From: Gammaproteobacteria bacterium
GTDB taxonomy: Bacteria; Pseudomonadota; Gammaproteobacteria; HK1
Assembly: GCA_022822245.1 (NCBI GenBank)
Contig: JAJECB010000527.1
Location: 1-14,405, forward strand
Direction: 5' to 3'
Length of the DNA: 14,405 bases
This document shows, one piece after another, positions 1 to 6,974 of this stretch (its first letter is position 1; each line of letters starts with the position of its first letter). The position numbers and the translations under genes were made by a program. The notes under the pieces are model-generated. The model saw only the letters and a list, made by a program, of their open reading frames with translations, was not told where the DNA came from and made no database searches.

Positions 1-711
1 AAGGCGTGGGTGAGCAACGGGACGTCCGCGGATCTCCTCAGCGTGTATGCCCAGACGGATGCCTCCGCGGGGTGGCGCGGCATCGCCTGCTTCATCGTCG
101 AGGCCGACGCCCCGGGGGTCATCCGTGAACCGGCCTACCGCCTGCTTGGCGGCCACGCTCTCGGGGCCGGAGGCTTCCGCTTCGAAGGGTGCCGGGTCGG
201 CGGGGGCGACGTGCTCCTCGGCCCCGGGGACGGGTTCAAGGCGGCGATGGCCGGCATCGATTTCGCGCGGGTCAACGTGGCCGCCATGTGCTGCGGGATG
301 CTGGGGCGCTCGCTCGACACCGCGCTCGCGTTCGCGGCCGGACGGCGCTCGTTCGGCCGGGCGACCCTCGAGCACCAGGGCCTCCAGTGGCTCCTCGCCG
401 ACGTGGCGACCGACCTCGAGGCGGCGCGGCTTCTCACCGCGCACGCCGCCGCGCTCCTTGATGGCGGCGGGGGCAACCACACCCTCGCCGCCGCCCACGC
501 CAAGAAGTTCGCGACCCGGGCCGCGTTCGCCCGCATCGGCGACTGCATGCAGGCGATGGGGGCACCGGGGCTCCGGAGCGATCATCCCCTTGCCCGCCAC
601 CTCGCCTGCGCGAAGATGGCGCAGTACCTCGACGGGACGACCGAGATCCAGAACGTCGTGATCGGACGCGCCATCGCGCGCGGACCGCTCGCGGACGCGG
701 CCCGGGATTGA
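1..711 (+). CDS. Acyl-CoA dehydrogenase, C-terminal part (5' end outside window)
   Basis: The reading frame is open from the first base and begins inside a protein (K-A-W-V-S-N-G-T), matching the middle beta-domain of acyl-CoA dehydrogenases, so the true start lies to the left. The family oxidises acyl-CoA thioesters at the alpha-beta bond with FAD and passes electrons to ETF. Visible in order: the beta-domain stretch ending RGIACFIVEADAPG, the transition GPGDGFKAAMAGIDFARV, the R-R-S-F-G-R segment that starts the C-terminal helical domain, and the late signature AQYLDGTTEIQ. In medium-chain-type enzymes the catalytic Glu sits directly before this Gly-Thr; here the residue is Asp (bases 631-633). 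Substrate chain length cannot be told. The gene ends with TGA and is 196 bases ahead of the next gene, so joint transcription is uncertain. Confidence 0.93.
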   Translation, partial: KAWVSNGTSADLLSVYAQTDASAGWRGIACFIVEADAPGVIREPAYRLLGGHALGAGGFRFEGCRVGGGDVLLGPGDGFKAAMAGIDFARVNVAAMCCGMLGRSLDTALAFAAGRRSFGRATLEHQGLQWLLADVATDLEAARLLTAHAAALLDGGGGNHTLAAAHAKKFATRAAFARIGDCMQAMGAPGLRSDHPLARHLACAKMAQYLDGTTEIQNVVIGRAIARGPLADAARD

Positions 712-907
712 CTGCTGGCGCCGGGGAGGCCGGGCGGGGAACGGACCCCGGAAACGCGTCCGGCGTGGCGCAAGCGGGCCGCGAACGGTTGCACCACGGA
801 CGGCGCCGGCGCGGTTCCCCCGGCGCTCGGGGGCAATCGGGCGCGGTTTGATGGCAAACTGAAGCGAATGGCCGGCCCCGTCCCGGGCCCGAAGCAGGAG
901 GAGGAGA

Positions 908-2512
908 ATGAGCGAAGCGACGGCCGCCAATCGACCCGCATCCGTGTCCGACCGATATGCCGCACTGGAGGAGCGGATCCTCGACCGCGACCAGGTCGGC
1001 GCGAGCGAGGTCTGCTACGACCTCCTCCGCGAGGGCCGTCCGCTCGAGGAGATGCTGCTCGAAGCGGTCCGCATCCACGGCCCCTACACCCACGTGCCGT
1101 ACCACGAGCGGATCGATGACGGGTTCGTCAACTTCGTCAACAACGATCACTGTCTCCTGAGCGCCCGGGCCACCCTCAACCTGGTGAACATGCTGCCGCC
1201 CGAGGCGGCCGGCCTCCCGATGGCCCAGACCATCTGGTACATCCCGACCGGGCTCGACATCTGGAACCAGAAGATCCTGAAGGCCCCGGGGCACTACGCG
1301 CGGGGCGGGAAGCTCCCCCCCGGCCCGCCGCCCGCGCCCGTGGTCCACTGGCCCGACCAGGAGCCGGAGCGCCTGGAGGGGCCGCTCCAGGAGCGGCTCG
1401 GCCACTGGCTCACCCTCGTGCAGCGGGGGCAGGTCCTGGAGGCGTACCGGGTGTTCCTCGGACTCATGGAGGAGCCCGAGCACCGGCGCGAGGTGCTCGC
1501 CGAGCTCGTCTTCGCGGGCCTCATCGACGTGCAGGACCGGATGCTCCACAACCGCTCGTACACCACCGGCCACAAGGCCTATCGGGCGCGCTCCACCGTC
1601 GAGCTCGGCGACGCGATCGGCTGGGACCGGGCGCACCCCGTCCTCTACGCGGGAGCCCTCGACATGGCGGTCGGCCCGCGCTGGTACTCGACCTACGAGA
1701 TGGCGTGCAACGCGATCACGGTCTACATCGAGGAGGACCGGATCTCCGCCATCCCGTACTCCGGCACGACGGAGCGCGAGCGGGCCCTCGTCGCCAACAC
1801 GGAGCCGCTCACGCCGGCCGAGACGAGCGATCTCGTTCACCGGCTCATTCGGGAGCCCGAGCCGGCCGGGACCGAGCGCATCGCCGAGCTCCTCCGGGCC
1901 GGAAAGCGGCTCCCCGACCTTCTCGACGCGATCCGGATCGGAGCCGCCCAGGCCGTGATCGAGACCCGGAACCCGAACAACTTCTCGATGTCCCAGCACT
2001 GCTACCAGTACGTCAGCACCCACGGCTGGTTCATGGAGAACTTCACCCACCGCCACCAGGTGAAGCTCATCTTCCTCGCCGCCGCGTTCCTCGAGCGGAC
2101 CGCCCACCACCAGGCCCACACCGGCGACGGGCAGCCGCTCGAGATCGAGGCGCCGGCCGGAGCGGACCGGCTCGGCTCCGGCACGATCCTCGACCGCCTG
2201 GAGGAGGCCAACGTCGCCCTCGACATCGAGGCGAGCGAGGCGTGGACGAAGGCGTACCTGGAGAGCGGCGCGGACCTCGCCCCGCTCGTCGAGCGGCTCG
2301 CACTTGCCGCCTGCCGCACCGGGAACGACCCGCACAACCAGGAGATCGCGCAGGTCATGCTGGAGGACTGCGTGCGCGGGCGGACCTCCGATCCGGAACG
2401 GGTGCTCATCGCGTGCGCCCACCACACCGCGGGCCACCGCAAGTACGGTGACTTCCTGGAGGCGGGGCGGCGCTTCGGGGAGGCGTTCGATGTTCCCGCC
2501 CTCACGCACTGA
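908..2512 (+). CDS. Histidine-rich protein of unrecognised family, 534 residues
   Basis: I do not recognise this family and assign no function. The ATG at 908 has AGGAGG (896-901) six bases upstream, which supports the start. The protein has no obvious signal peptide or membrane segment and looks like a soluble, mostly helical protein. It shows traces of internal duplication: LLREGRPLEEMLLEAVRIHG (39-58) resembles LLRAGKRLPDLLDAIRIG (328-345), and HNRSYTTGHKAY (214-225) resembles AHHTAGHRKY (504-513). Histidine clusters such as H57/H62/H66, H214/H222, H243, H381/H383, H400/H401/H404 and H505/H506/H510 would suit metal or cofactor binding, but that is inference. The motif GWDRAHPVLYAGALDMA (238-254) may be a core signature. 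It lies 86 bases upstream of the M81 peptidase gene on the same strand, so the two probably form an operon. Confidence 0.85.
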   Translation: MSEATAANRPASVSDRYAALEERILDRDQVGASEVCYDLLREGRPLEEMLLEAVRIHGPYTHVPYHERIDDGFVNFVNNDHCLLSARATLNLVNMLPPEAAGLPMAQTIWYIPTGLDIWNQKILKAPGHYARGGKLPPGPPPAPVVHWPDQEPERLEGPLQERLGHWLTLVQRGQVLEAYRVFLGLMEEPEHRREVLAELVFAGLIDVQDRMLHNRSYTTGHKAYRARSTVELGDAIGWDRAHPVLYAGALDMAVGPRWYSTYEMACNAITVYIEEDRISAIPYSGTTERERALVANTEPLTPAETSDLVHRLIREPEPAGTERIAELLRAGKRLPDLLDAIRIGAAQAVIETRNPNNFSMSQHCYQYVSTHGWFMENFTHRHQVKLIFLAAAFLERTAHHQAHTGDGQPLEIEAPAGADRLGSGTILDRLEEANVALDIEASEAWTKAYLESGADLAPLVERLALAACRTGNDPHNQEIAQVMLEDCVRGRTSDPERVLIACAHHTAGHRKYGDFLEAGRRFGEAFDVPALTH

Positions 2513-2598
2513 CGTCGGTTTGCGCCGACGACGCGTCTTCGGTGCCGCGAGCGGATGTCGCGGACCGGGATTGTCCGAATGAAAACGGAGGTGACGGC

Positions 2599-4128
2599 AT
2601 GACCCGCGTGGTCCTCGCGATGATGAAACACGAGACGAACACGTTCTCGCCGGTCCCGACCGATCTCGCCCGGTTCTCGAAGGGGGCGGAACGCCCGCTC
2701 GCGGGGGCCGAGATCCTCGCCGCCTACCGGGGCACGGGGTCGTGCACGGCCGGCTTCATCGACGAGGCGGAGGCGGCGGGGGCGGAGATCGTGCCGGTCA
2801 TCGCCGCGAACGCGCCCCCGAGCGGTCCGGTGCACACGGCCGCCTACGAGTACATCTGCGACGCGATCCTCGAATCGGTGGCGGGCGGGTGCGATGCAAT
2901 CCTGCTCGACCTCCACGGAGCGATGGTGACCGAGCGGCACGAGGACGGGGAAGGGGAGCTGCTCGCGCGGATTCGGGCCATCGCGCCCGACGTCCCCATC
3001 GGGGTGACCCTCGACATGCACGCCAACCTCTACCCCGCGATGGTGGACAACGCCGACGTCATCGCCGGCTACCAGACCTATCCCCACATCGACTACCGCG
3101 AGACCGGGGTGCGGGCCGCGCGGCCAATCTTCGCGATGCTGCGGGGCGAGGTGCGGCCGGTCGCGGCGTGGGGAAACCGGCCGATGCTGCCCCACGTCAT
3201 GCGGCAGGGAAGCGGCGACTTCCCGAACCGCGAGCTCCAGGCGCGGGCGCAGGAAATGGAGGCGGACGGTGCCATCGCGGTCAGTCTCTTCACCGGCTTC
3301 CCGCATGCCGACATCTCCAACGCGGGGCTCGGCTGCGTGGTGGTGACGGACGGCGACCGGGCGGCGGCGGAACGGATGCGCGACGAGCTCCTCGACTTCG
3401 CGTGGACCAATCGCGAGGCGTTCGTCTACCGGATCGAGCCGCTCGCGGATTCGATCGCCCGCGCCCGGGGGGCGGCAGGCGACGGTGTCGACCCGCCCGC
3501 GCGCCATCCCGCCGCCCGCGGGGACGGGCCGGTGGTCCTGCTCGACCACTACGACAACGCGGCCTCCGGCGGGACGATGGATTCAATGACGGTGCTTCGG
3601 GCGATCCTCGAGGCGGAGCTCGAGGACGTGGCGGTGTTCGCGATCCACGACCCGGGCGCGGTGCGCGAGCTCATCGCGGCCGGCGTCGGAACGGAGGCGA
3701 CGGTGATGCTCGGCGGCAAGATCGACATGCCGGCCATCAACATGGCCGGAGAGCCGCTCGAGGTCACGGGGCGGGTCAAGCTCATCGCGGACGGACGCTT
3801 CCGCAACCTCGGGCCCGCCTCGACCGGCGTCGAGATGAACATGGGACCGACGGTGGTGCTCGACACCGGGCGCGTCGAGATCGTGGTCATCTCCCGGCAT
3901 CACGAGCCGAACGACCTCAACTGCTTCTTGAGCCTCGGGATCGACCCGCGGGCGCGGCGCTTCCTCATGCTGAAGAGCCGCATCCACTACCGCGCCGGCT
4001 TCTCGGACGTCGCCCGCGACATCATCGAGTGCGCCGGCACCGGAGTGTGCACCTCCGACTACGCCATGCTCGACTTCCGCAACGTCCGCCGCCCCATCTA
4101 CCCCCTCGACCGCATCAACGAGCCCTGA
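2599..4128 (+). CDS. M81 family metallopeptidase (MlrC/microcystinase C-like), 509 residues
   Basis: The M81 family contains zinc-dependent hydrolases typified by MlrC, which cleaves the linear tetrapeptide from microcystin breakdown; most relatives have unknown substrates. The ATG at 2599 is chosen because GGAGGTGA (2587-2594) lies just ahead of it; an in-frame ATG at 2542 lacks such a site. N-terminal domain signatures are KHETNTFSPVPTD (10-22), DLHGAMV (104-110) and VTLDMHANLYPAM (137-149). The Asp139-x-His141 pair plus His163 in YPHIDYRETG match the usual zinc ligands. His236 in FTGFPHADIS is another conserved position. The C-terminal domain carries DHYDNAASGGTMDSM (316-330) and LKSRIHYRAGF (458-468), both typical of the family. 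Length is normal. No export signal is visible, so it is probably cytoplasmic. It follows the unrecognised 908-2512 gene and may act on the same compound, which is inference. Confidence 0.93.
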   Translation: MTRVVLAMMKHETNTFSPVPTDLARFSKGAERPLAGAEILAAYRGTGSCTAGFIDEAEAAGAEIVPVIAANAPPSGPVHTAAYEYICDAILESVAGGCDAILLDLHGAMVTERHEDGEGELLARIRAIAPDVPIGVTLDMHANLYPAMVDNADVIAGYQTYPHIDYRETGVRAARPIFAMLRGEVRPVAAWGNRPMLPHVMRQGSGDFPNRELQARAQEMEADGAIAVSLFTGFPHADISNAGLGCVVVTDGDRAAAERMRDELLDFAWTNREAFVYRIEPLADSIARARGAAGDGVDPPARHPAARGDGPVVLLDHYDNAASGGTMDSMTVLRAILEAELEDVAVFAIHDPGAVRELIAAGVGTEATVMLGGKIDMPAINMAGEPLEVTGRVKLIADGRFRNLGPASTGVEMNMGPTVVLDTGRVEIVVISRHHEPNDLNCFLSLGIDPRARRFLMLKSRIHYRAGFSDVARDIIECAGTGVCTSDYAMLDFRNVRRPIYPLDRINEP

Positions 4129-4207
4129 TTCGCGCTGGCCCGGACCGCCTCCGCCGCCGCGTCCGATGCGTTCGTCGCTCGGGGGAGAGGACGCGACACC
4201 GTGCGCC

Positions 4208-4251
4208 TCAACAGTTGTTGAAATGGTATATTTTTTATACTATAAGGGCGT
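4208..4251 (+). promoter_or_regulatory. BrnTA promoter/operator, AT-rich with two inverted repeats
   Basis: This short AT-rich island stands out in GC-rich surroundings. TTGAAA (4218-4223) and TATAAG (4241-4246) are 17 bases apart and each match the sigma-70 consensus at five of six positions. A second pairing, TTGTTG (4215-4220) with TATACT (4236-4241), has a 15-base spacer. Two inverted repeats overlap these boxes: TCAAC/GTTGA (4208-4221, four-base loop) and GTATA/TATAC (4226-4240, five-base loop). BrnA-type antitoxins are known to repress their own promoter, so these dyads are natural operator candidates. The first pairing would put the transcription start on or next to the ATG at 4252. 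Confidence 0.7.
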
Positions 4252-4515
4252 ATGCCTTTCGAATTCGACTCCGACAAGAGCGCTGCGAACAAGGCCAAGC
4301 ATGGCGTCGACTTCGAGGAAGCACAGGATCTCTGGAACGATCCGTGGCTGCTGGAAGCCCCGGCGAGGACAGATGATGAGCCGCGTTTCCTGGCAATCGG
4401 CAAGATTCGCGGGCGGCACTGGTCAGCGGTCTGCGTTCGTCGCGGGGACAACGTGCGAGTCATCTCGGTGCGTCGCGCGCGCAGAAAGGAGATTGAACGC
4501 TATGAAGGCGACTGA
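4252..4515 (+). CDS. brnT: BrnT family toxin (type II toxin-antitoxin system), 87 residues
   Basis: BrnT toxins have a RelE-like fold, act as ribonucleases that lower translation, and are neutralised by BrnA. The N-terminus FEFDSDKSAANKAKHGVDF (3-21) fits the family signature (aromatic-x-aromatic-Asp, Lys, Asn, Lys-His-Gly-Val-x-Phe). The C-terminal end RVISVRRARRKEIERYE fits the family's conserved basic tail. Length is typical. No good ribosome binding site precedes the ATG; AAGGG lies only three bases ahead, and the predicted transcript may begin at or near the ATG. The antitoxin gene starts inside its last codons (14-base overlap), the usual toxin-first BrnTA order. Codon use is visibly less GC-rich than in neighbouring genes, which suggests separate acquisition. 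Confidence 0.93.
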   Translation: MPFEFDSDKSAANKAKHGVDFEEAQDLWNDPWLLEAPARTDDEPRFLAIGKIRGRHWSAVCVRRGDNVRVISVRRARRKEIERYEGD

Positions 4516-4720
4516 ATTCGATCGGAAGTTCGACGATGGCGAAGACGTGGACGCTGATGTCGACTGGTCCAGGGCCACGCGGCCGAACACCCAGGCGAAA
4601 CGAGTGAACGTGGATTTTCCAGCATGGGTGGTCGAAGGACTCGATCGGCAGGCGAAACGTCTGGGGGTTACAAGGCAATCGCTCATCAAGCTGTGGATTG
4701 CCGAGCGCCTGGAAGCGTGA
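4502..4720 (+). CDS. brnA: BrnA family antitoxin, 72 residues
   Basis: This is the partner antitoxin of the overlapping BrnT gene. BrnA proteins bind BrnT and, through a ribbon-helix-helix-like DNA-binding region, repress the shared promoter. The acidic N-terminal half (FDRKFDDGEDVDADVDWSRA, 6-25) probably wraps the basic toxin. The second half, RVNVDFPAWVVEGLDRQAKR (34-53) followed by LGVTRQSLIKLWIAERLE (54-71), reads as a beta strand plus two helices of ribbon-helix-helix type. The ATG at 4502 overlaps the toxin frame by 14 bases, giving translational coupling; AAGGAG (4486-4491) inside the toxin gene can serve as its ribosome binding site. A longer in-frame extension to 4166 was rejected because it would run through the promoter and toxin gene. 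It ends 43 bases before the convergent oxidoreductase gene. Confidence 0.9.
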   Translation: MKATEFDRKFDDGEDVDADVDWSRATRPNTQAKRVNVDFPAWVVEGLDRQAKRLGVTRQSLIKLWIAERLEA

Positions 4721-4763
4721 ATCCGGAGCTTCGGGGATCGAGGCGGCCTGCTCGTCGAACTCC

Positions 4764-5729
4764 TCAGGCGCCGACCGCGCGGAGGAGGAGGTCGACGTTG
4801 CGAAGCCCCTCCTCGCCGTCGACCTCGGGCTTGCGGTCCTCCTCGACGGCCAGCACGAAGTCCCGCACCTCTCCGACATAGGGGTTGTGCACCGGGAAGT
4901 CGAGCTCGCCCCGGTCGGTCCAGATCCGTCCGTCGCCGTCGTAGCCGAACGTCTCCTCGCAAATGGCCCAGCCCTCCTCTCCGTAGACCTCCATTCGCTT
5001 CGGCGAGACGAACTGCATCGAGGTGCAGATCTCCGCCGTCGCGCCGTTCTCGAAGTGAAGGACGACGACCGCGGTCTCGTCGTGCGGGATGTTCCAGACC
5101 GAGTTGTCGATGACGCTCCGTAGCGTCCTGACCTCCCCCGCTTCGGGCTGCATGAACCAGCAGACCTGGTCGACGCAGTGGGGGCCGACCCCGCCGAGGC
5201 TCCACCAGCGCCCGACCTCGGGGGAGGCGCGCCAGTTCGAGGCATCCGGCTGGCGCTGGGTCCAGTTGACGCGCATGTGGCGAAGGGTGCCGAAACGCCC
5301 GGCGTGGGCCGCCTCCGCAAGGGCCCGGTGCCCGGCGTGCCAGCGCATGTGGAACGCGACCCCGAGCTTCACCCCCGCGTCGCCGCAGGCGTCCACCAGG
5401 GCGCGGCCGTCCGCCCGGTCCGTGACCATGGGCTTCTCCGCGAAGACGTGCTTGCCGGCGCGGGCGGCCGCGAGCCCCTGCTCGGCGTGGATCTTGTCGG
5501 GGGAGGCGATGATGACCGCGTCGAGCTCGGGGTCCGCGAGGAGCACGTCGAGGTCGTCGTGGGCGGGCGCGGGGGATCCGGCGCCGTGCCGGGCGGCGAA
5601 CTCCGCGGCCCGCCCGCGGTCCCGCGAGAAGACACTCCAGAGCCGGGCCCCTTCCGCCTCGGTGACGGCGGGGGCGAGCTGGTTGTCGGCGATCCGGCCG
5701 GTGGCGATCATGGCGAAGTTGACGGTCAT
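4764..5729 (-). CDS. Gfo/Idh/MocA family NAD(P)-dependent oxidoreductase, 321 residues
   Basis: Family members oxidise or reduce sugars, inositols and related polyols with NAD(P). The N-terminal Rossmann domain begins MTVNFAMIATGRIADNQLAP; the usual G-x-G-x-x-A loop reads A9-T-G11-R-I-A14, so the first Gly is Ala. The family-defining EKP motif is at 98-100 (GKHVFAEKPMV). The C-terminal domain carries GGVGPHCVDQVCW (179-191), matching the family region with catalytic His184 and nearby Asp187. The ATG at 5729 is preferred because the Rossmann fold begins directly there; an upstream extension to 5813 is Pro/Arg-rich and unlike the family. Ribosome binding is weak (GGGAA-type). Length is near the family norm. 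It is divergent from the lyase-dioxygenase pair, with a 239-base shared upstream region. The substrate is unknown. Confidence 0.93.
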   Translation of the reverse strand: MTVNFAMIATGRIADNQLAPAVTEAEGARLWSVFSRDRGRAAEFAARHGAGSPAPAHDDLDVLLADPELDAVIIASPDKIHAEQGLAAARAGKHVFAEKPMVTDRADGRALVDACGDAGVKLGVAFHMRWHAGHRALAEAAHAGRFGTLRHMRVNWTQRQPDASNWRASPEVGRWWSLGGVGPHCVDQVCWFMQPEAGEVRTLRSVIDNSVWNIPHDETAVVVLHFENGATAEICTSMQFVSPKRMEVYGEEGWAICEETFGYDGDGRIWTDRGELDFPVHNPYVGEVRDFVLAVEEDRKPEVDGEEGLRNVDLLLRAVGA

Positions 5730-5968
5730 CTCGGTTCCCGGGTTCGGTGCAGGGGGTCCCGGCGCCGCGGTGCCGCGAGTGGCGGCGGGCCGGCGCCCAG
5801 GGGGCCGGCGCATTCTAAACGGGCCGTTCGCGGCGCGAGTGCGGGACCGGCCGGCTCGCGCGCGGCTGGGCGGCCACGGTCTCGACGCGGGTGCGAGCGG
5901 GCGCTAGAGTGATCGGCTACCCAGGCAGAGAAGACGCCGGAGGCCGTGATTCCCGGCGCGGAAGGAGA
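5730..5968. promoter_or_regulatory. Divergent intergenic region with a direct repeat
   Basis: These 239 bases separate the minus-strand oxidoreductase from the plus-strand lyase and must hold promoters for both. A ten-base direct repeat GGGCCGGCGC occurs at 5787-5796 and 5802-5811. A -10-like TAGAAT reads on the minus strand at 5817-5812, without a convincing -35 box. The next gene's ribosome binding site AAGGAG is at 5962-5967. No other structure is clear. Confidence 0.35.
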
Positions 5969-6925
5969 ATGAACACCATGGGTGACGACAACCTCTTCTC
6001 CGGCGTGATCGCGCCGGTGCTGACCCCCTACGACGCGAACCTCGACCCGGATCCGGTGCGGTTCGCGGACCACGCGGCGTGGCTGCTCGAGGACGGGTGC
6101 ACCGGGCTCGCCCCCTTCGGGACTACCGGAGAGGCGCTCTCCCTCGGCCTCGCCGAGCGGCGGCGCCTCCTCGATGCGCTGCTCGAAGCGGGCATCGACC
6201 CGGCCCGCCTCATGCCGGGGACGGGGCTCTGCTCCATTCCGGACACGGTGGAGCTCTGCCGCCACGCGGTGGAGGCCGGCTGCGGCGGGGTCATGGTCCT
6301 GCCGCCGTTCTACTTCAAGGGGGCGAGCGACGAAGGGGTGTTCGAGCACTTCCGCGAGGTCATCGACCGGATCGCGGACGCGCGCCTTCGCGTCTACCTC
6401 TACCACATCCCCCCCCAGGCGGTGATCGGGTTCCCGGTCGAACTCGTCGGGCGCCTCATCGACGCATATCCGGGCGTCGTGGTGGGGCTCAAGGACAGCT
6501 CCGGCGACTGGTCCTACTCCGAGGCCCTCCTCGCCGCGTACCCCGGCTTCCGGGTGCTCTCGGGCTCCGAGACGTTCCTTCTCGACAACCTCCGCCACGG
6601 CGGCGGCGGCTGCATCACCGCGACCGGGAACGTCAACGCCCGCCGCATCCGCGCGGTCCACGATGCCTGGCAGGCGGGCGCCGAGGACACCGACGATCTC
6701 CAGGCGGAGATCTCCGCGATGCGCGCGTGCATCCAGGCGAAGCCGGTCATCCCGACCCTGAAGCACATCGTTGCCCACTACCGGGACGATTCCGGCTGGG
6801 AGGCGGTGCGCCCCCCGTTCCGGTCCCTCCCGGCCGCCGACGGCGCGGCGGTCCGGTCGGAGCTCGAACGCGCCCACGGCTACGCGCCCGCCTTCCCGCG
6901 CGCCGCCGCGGCGCGCGTGGCCTGA
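5969..6925 (+). CDS. Dihydrodipicolinate synthase (DapA) superfamily lyase, 318 residues
   Basis: These (beta/alpha)8-barrel class I aldolases form a Schiff base between a lysine and pyruvate or a related oxo-acid and add or remove an aldehyde. Visible signatures are the oxo-acid binding loop FGTTGEALSLG (50-60), the catalytic-tyrosine motif YLYHIPP (143-149, Tyr145) and the Schiff-base lysine in VVGLKDSSGDW (171-181, Lys175). Length is normal. Its setting with a dehydrogenase and a dioxygenase, and YHIP instead of the common YNxP, argue for a catabolic lyase rather than lysine biosynthesis. Two starts compete: the ATG at 5969 is only one base after AAGGAG (5962-5967), whereas the ATG at 5978 is ten bases after it, so translation may begin at M4. 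It probably shares an operon with the dioxygenase 49 bases downstream. Confidence 0.93.
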   Translation: MNTMGDDNLFSGVIAPVLTPYDANLDPDPVRFADHAAWLLEDGCTGLAPFGTTGEALSLGLAERRRLLDALLEAGIDPARLMPGTGLCSIPDTVELCRHAVEAGCGGVMVLPPFYFKGASDEGVFEHFREVIDRIADARLRVYLYHIPPQAVIGFPVELVGRLIDAYPGVVVGLKDSSGDWSYSEALLAAYPGFRVLSGSETFLLDNLRHGGGGCITATGNVNARRIRAVHDAWQAGAEDTDDLQAEISAMRACIQAKPVIPTLKHIVAHYRDDSGWEAVRPPFRSLPAADGAAVRSELERAHGYAPAFPRAAAARVA

Positions 6926-6974
6926 GGGGCGGCGCGGAGAAGCGGCCGGGGACGTCGAACGCGAGGAGGTGACG

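Noticed and set aside
846..859. GTTT/AAAC inverted repeat ahead of the 908 gene
   Set aside because: Four-base arms are too short to separate from chance, and no clear promoter boxes accompany them.
434..2509. Very long open frame on the minus strand opposite the 908-2512 gene
   Set aside because: It is antisense to a gene with a good start and structured motifs. Its product is low-complexity Arg/Val/Gly/Leu-rich, as expected from GC-rich shadow frames.
2599..4128. Role in microcystin degradation because of similarity to MlrC
   Set aside because: The M81 family is broad and no mlrA, mlrB or mlrD is present, so only the family call is supported.
4141..4165. CGGAC/GTCCG repeat after the M81 gene as a terminator
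   Set aside because: The stem is five bases with a loop of about 15 and no T-run follows.
5969..6925. Authentic lysine-biosynthetic dapA
   Set aside because: The context is catabolic, the tyrosine motif reads YHIP, and no lysine-pathway gene is adjacent; only the superfamily is assigned.
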